From contig JAHLEZ010000018.1 in the NCBI GenBank assembly GCA_020726505.1, positions 186,001 to 250,000 on the forward strand: a DNA stretch of 64,000 bases, read 5' to 3'. Positions 62,628 to 64,000 of this stretch are shown one piece after another. How positions within the stretch are numbered: position 1 is the first letter of the stretch; each line of letters begins with the position of its first letter. The DNA is from Leptodontidium sp. MPI-SDFR-AT-0119 (lineage: Eukaryota; Ascomycota; Leotiomycetes; Helotiales; Leptodontidiaceae). Both the position numbers and the translations under genes were made by a program. Below the pieces are notes generated by a model that made no database searches, was not told the origin of the DNA, and was given only the letters and a program-made list of their open reading frames with translations.

Positions 62628-64000
62628 TCAGAAGCTCTCCCGACTCCTACTTCTTTCTTCCTCCATTTGTGGCATATGACTGAACTCTTGTCCGACCCAC
62701 GCCAAGTAGACTTTCTCATGAACTTGAATGGGTGGGCCATTCGGCTGGGGATCTCGGTCAAACTCTGGCACTCTTTGAACTTGAAACTCCACACCATCTT
62801 TCCTTGCCCTCCTCATTGCATACAAATTAAACCCAACATACCAGAGCATTCCAAAACCGAGAATGCTCCACGCAACCGTAGGAGTTGTGTACCAATCGAC
62901 GACTGCTTTCTTGGCAGCGGCAAATTTACCGTTTGGCGGAACCCATGAAGCAATGATTGGGTATGCACTGCCTATGGCGAATAAGAATGCAGCAGTAATG
63001 CTGAAGAAGGGGTTGAAGTTGGATTTCTCGCGCCAGCGGGCACGAGCGCTGAAGCGCAATTTGAGCATGGCGACCGAGATGGCGAAACCAAAGACAGCAA
63101 TAATTGTGTATGAGTACAGATCCACAAGTACACCGTAAGCATCTGACGGATGGAGATGGATGGTGGCTAAAATCATGATAATCGTGAATGACCAGTGAAG
63201 GAACAGTGCCCCGAATGGCGTTTCTTGAGAATGCTCTCGAGGATCGAGCCAGGGTTTGCTCAGTAACCAGTGGAACTTCCTGTTGATGAAAGAATGTTTG
63301 TCATTCTGAATCCATGTGAGAAGTCGGCCGAAAGATAAGTTTTTTGTCTGGCCAAAGAATTTGGCCCATGGAAGAACGCCTTCCTTGGCAATTTCTTGTT
63401 TGACTTAATTCTCATGTCAGTCAGAACTCATTGATCATACGGGCACAACAAACCTCTTGCGGCAGTGAAAGTCATCACGACAATATTTCCAAAGCTTGAA
63501 ACTGCCATAAAAGCGGCAAGAACCCTTCCCGGGAGTTGCTTGTCGTCGGAGATCGCCCCGAACGTCATTTGGAAGAACAGCAACGCAACGTTGGCCTTGG
63601 GGTTGACTTGTTCTATCTTTGGGACTACAACCATCTTCAAAAACTGTCAATTTGGGAAGAATCTAGATCCAAAAGGTCTACACTTACATATGCAACGTTT
63701 ACAAGAAGATACAAACAACAAATTATCGACACGCCAATCCACGTCCCGATTGGCATCGTCTTCCGGGGTCGGCGAATCTCACCAAGTACCTTTTCTTGTC
63801 AGCACGATCACTAAGGGCTGGAATTGATAAATATTCTTACATAATTTGGCTGGTCGAATCCACTCCATGCAAATATGACAGCAAGGAAAGCCTTGGTATA
63901 GCCATACGCTTCATCTGCAGGGTCGCTAAATGCACGATCTACTGCCATGTTGTCCACGGCATATGTCTTGGTATCGAACGCTCCTGCCCAAGCACAGATT
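62628..64000 (-). CDS. amino-acid permease (APC/LAT, MUP1-like), 5' end outside window
   Basis: Exons on the minus strand: >64,000-63,841; 63,789-63,688; 63,634-63,454; 63,403-62,628. All join in phase. Motifs read FAWSGFDQPNYVLGEIRRPR, GTWIGVSIICCLYLLVNVAY, PKANVALLFFQMTFGAISDD, VSSFGNIVVMTFTAARVKQE and IAKEGVLPWAKFFGQ, as in fungal methionine-permease-like APC transporters (GEIRRPRKTMP and the AARVKQEIAKEG loop). Membrane helices continue to the C-terminus (FGALFLHWSFTIIMILATI, YSYTIIAVFGFAISVAML, SILGFGMLWYVGFNLYAM), followed by a hydrophilic tail ending in a Ser/Arg-rich stretch. The N-terminal helices lie beyond the right edge. Methionine or another neutral amino acid is the likely substrate; certainty on the subfamily is moderate. 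Confidence 0.85.

Overview
This window is nuclear DNA of a filamentous ascomycete (Pezizomycotina; class not determinable by eye). The evidence is short GT-AG introns with CTAAC-type branch sites, a HET-domain gene, a WSC/glyoxal oxidase, and large blocks that are depleted in CA/TG and enriched in TA, the mark of repeat-induced point mutation (RIP). Gene islands alternate with transposon graveyards.

Layout. 1-3.56 kb: RIP-degraded AT-rich DNA. 3.6-6.3 kb: small island with broken gene pieces (the C-terminal half of a Gti1/Pac2 WOPR domain, a second fragment) and one hypothetical gene. 6.7-16.2 kb: an old minus-strand Ty1/Copia element carrying a 1.2-kb mini LTR element (TSD GTAAG) and a related solo LTR (TSD GTGTA), itself split by a 2,985-bp hAT transposon (TSD TGAACCAC). 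The Copia end cuts a host gene that also has two in-frame stops. 17.6-27.5 kb: amidase, TPR-like fragment, coiled-coil gene, a 613-aa fungal-specific protein, a broken kinase-like gene and a heptad-repeat ORF. 28.35-44.0 kb: a four-level nest, each level with a perfect 5-bp target-site duplication: solo LTR A (TACAG), solo LTR B (ACATA), a RIP-mutated Ty3/Gypsy element (CGTAT) and a young Copia element at 33,227-40,813 (ATAAG) whose 275-bp LTRs look identical. 45.4-64 kb: ordinary gene-rich DNA: a four-TM protein, acyl-protein thioesterase-like hydrolase, DUF3433-type membrane protein, another small membrane protein, flavin monooxygenase, HET-domain protein, WSC-glyoxal oxidase (apparent frameshift) and an amino-acid permease running off the right edge.

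The most striking signals are inside the young Copia. (1) The palindrome CGTACG occurs 53 times by hand count in 7.6 kb, about 38 of them as TCGTACGA, in LTRs, leader, introns and all three reading frames of gag-pol; outside the element it is rare. (2) Between pol and the 3' LTR lies a second gene on the opposite strand, with three well-formed introns, a His-run and a cysteine-rich domain resembling DUF3716. Together they suggest a retrotransposon lineage with its own dense cis-element and an antisense accessory protein; a link between the two is a hypothesis.

Many exon structures were worked out by hand from splice signals and reading phase. No database search was possible, so family names rest on recognised motifs.
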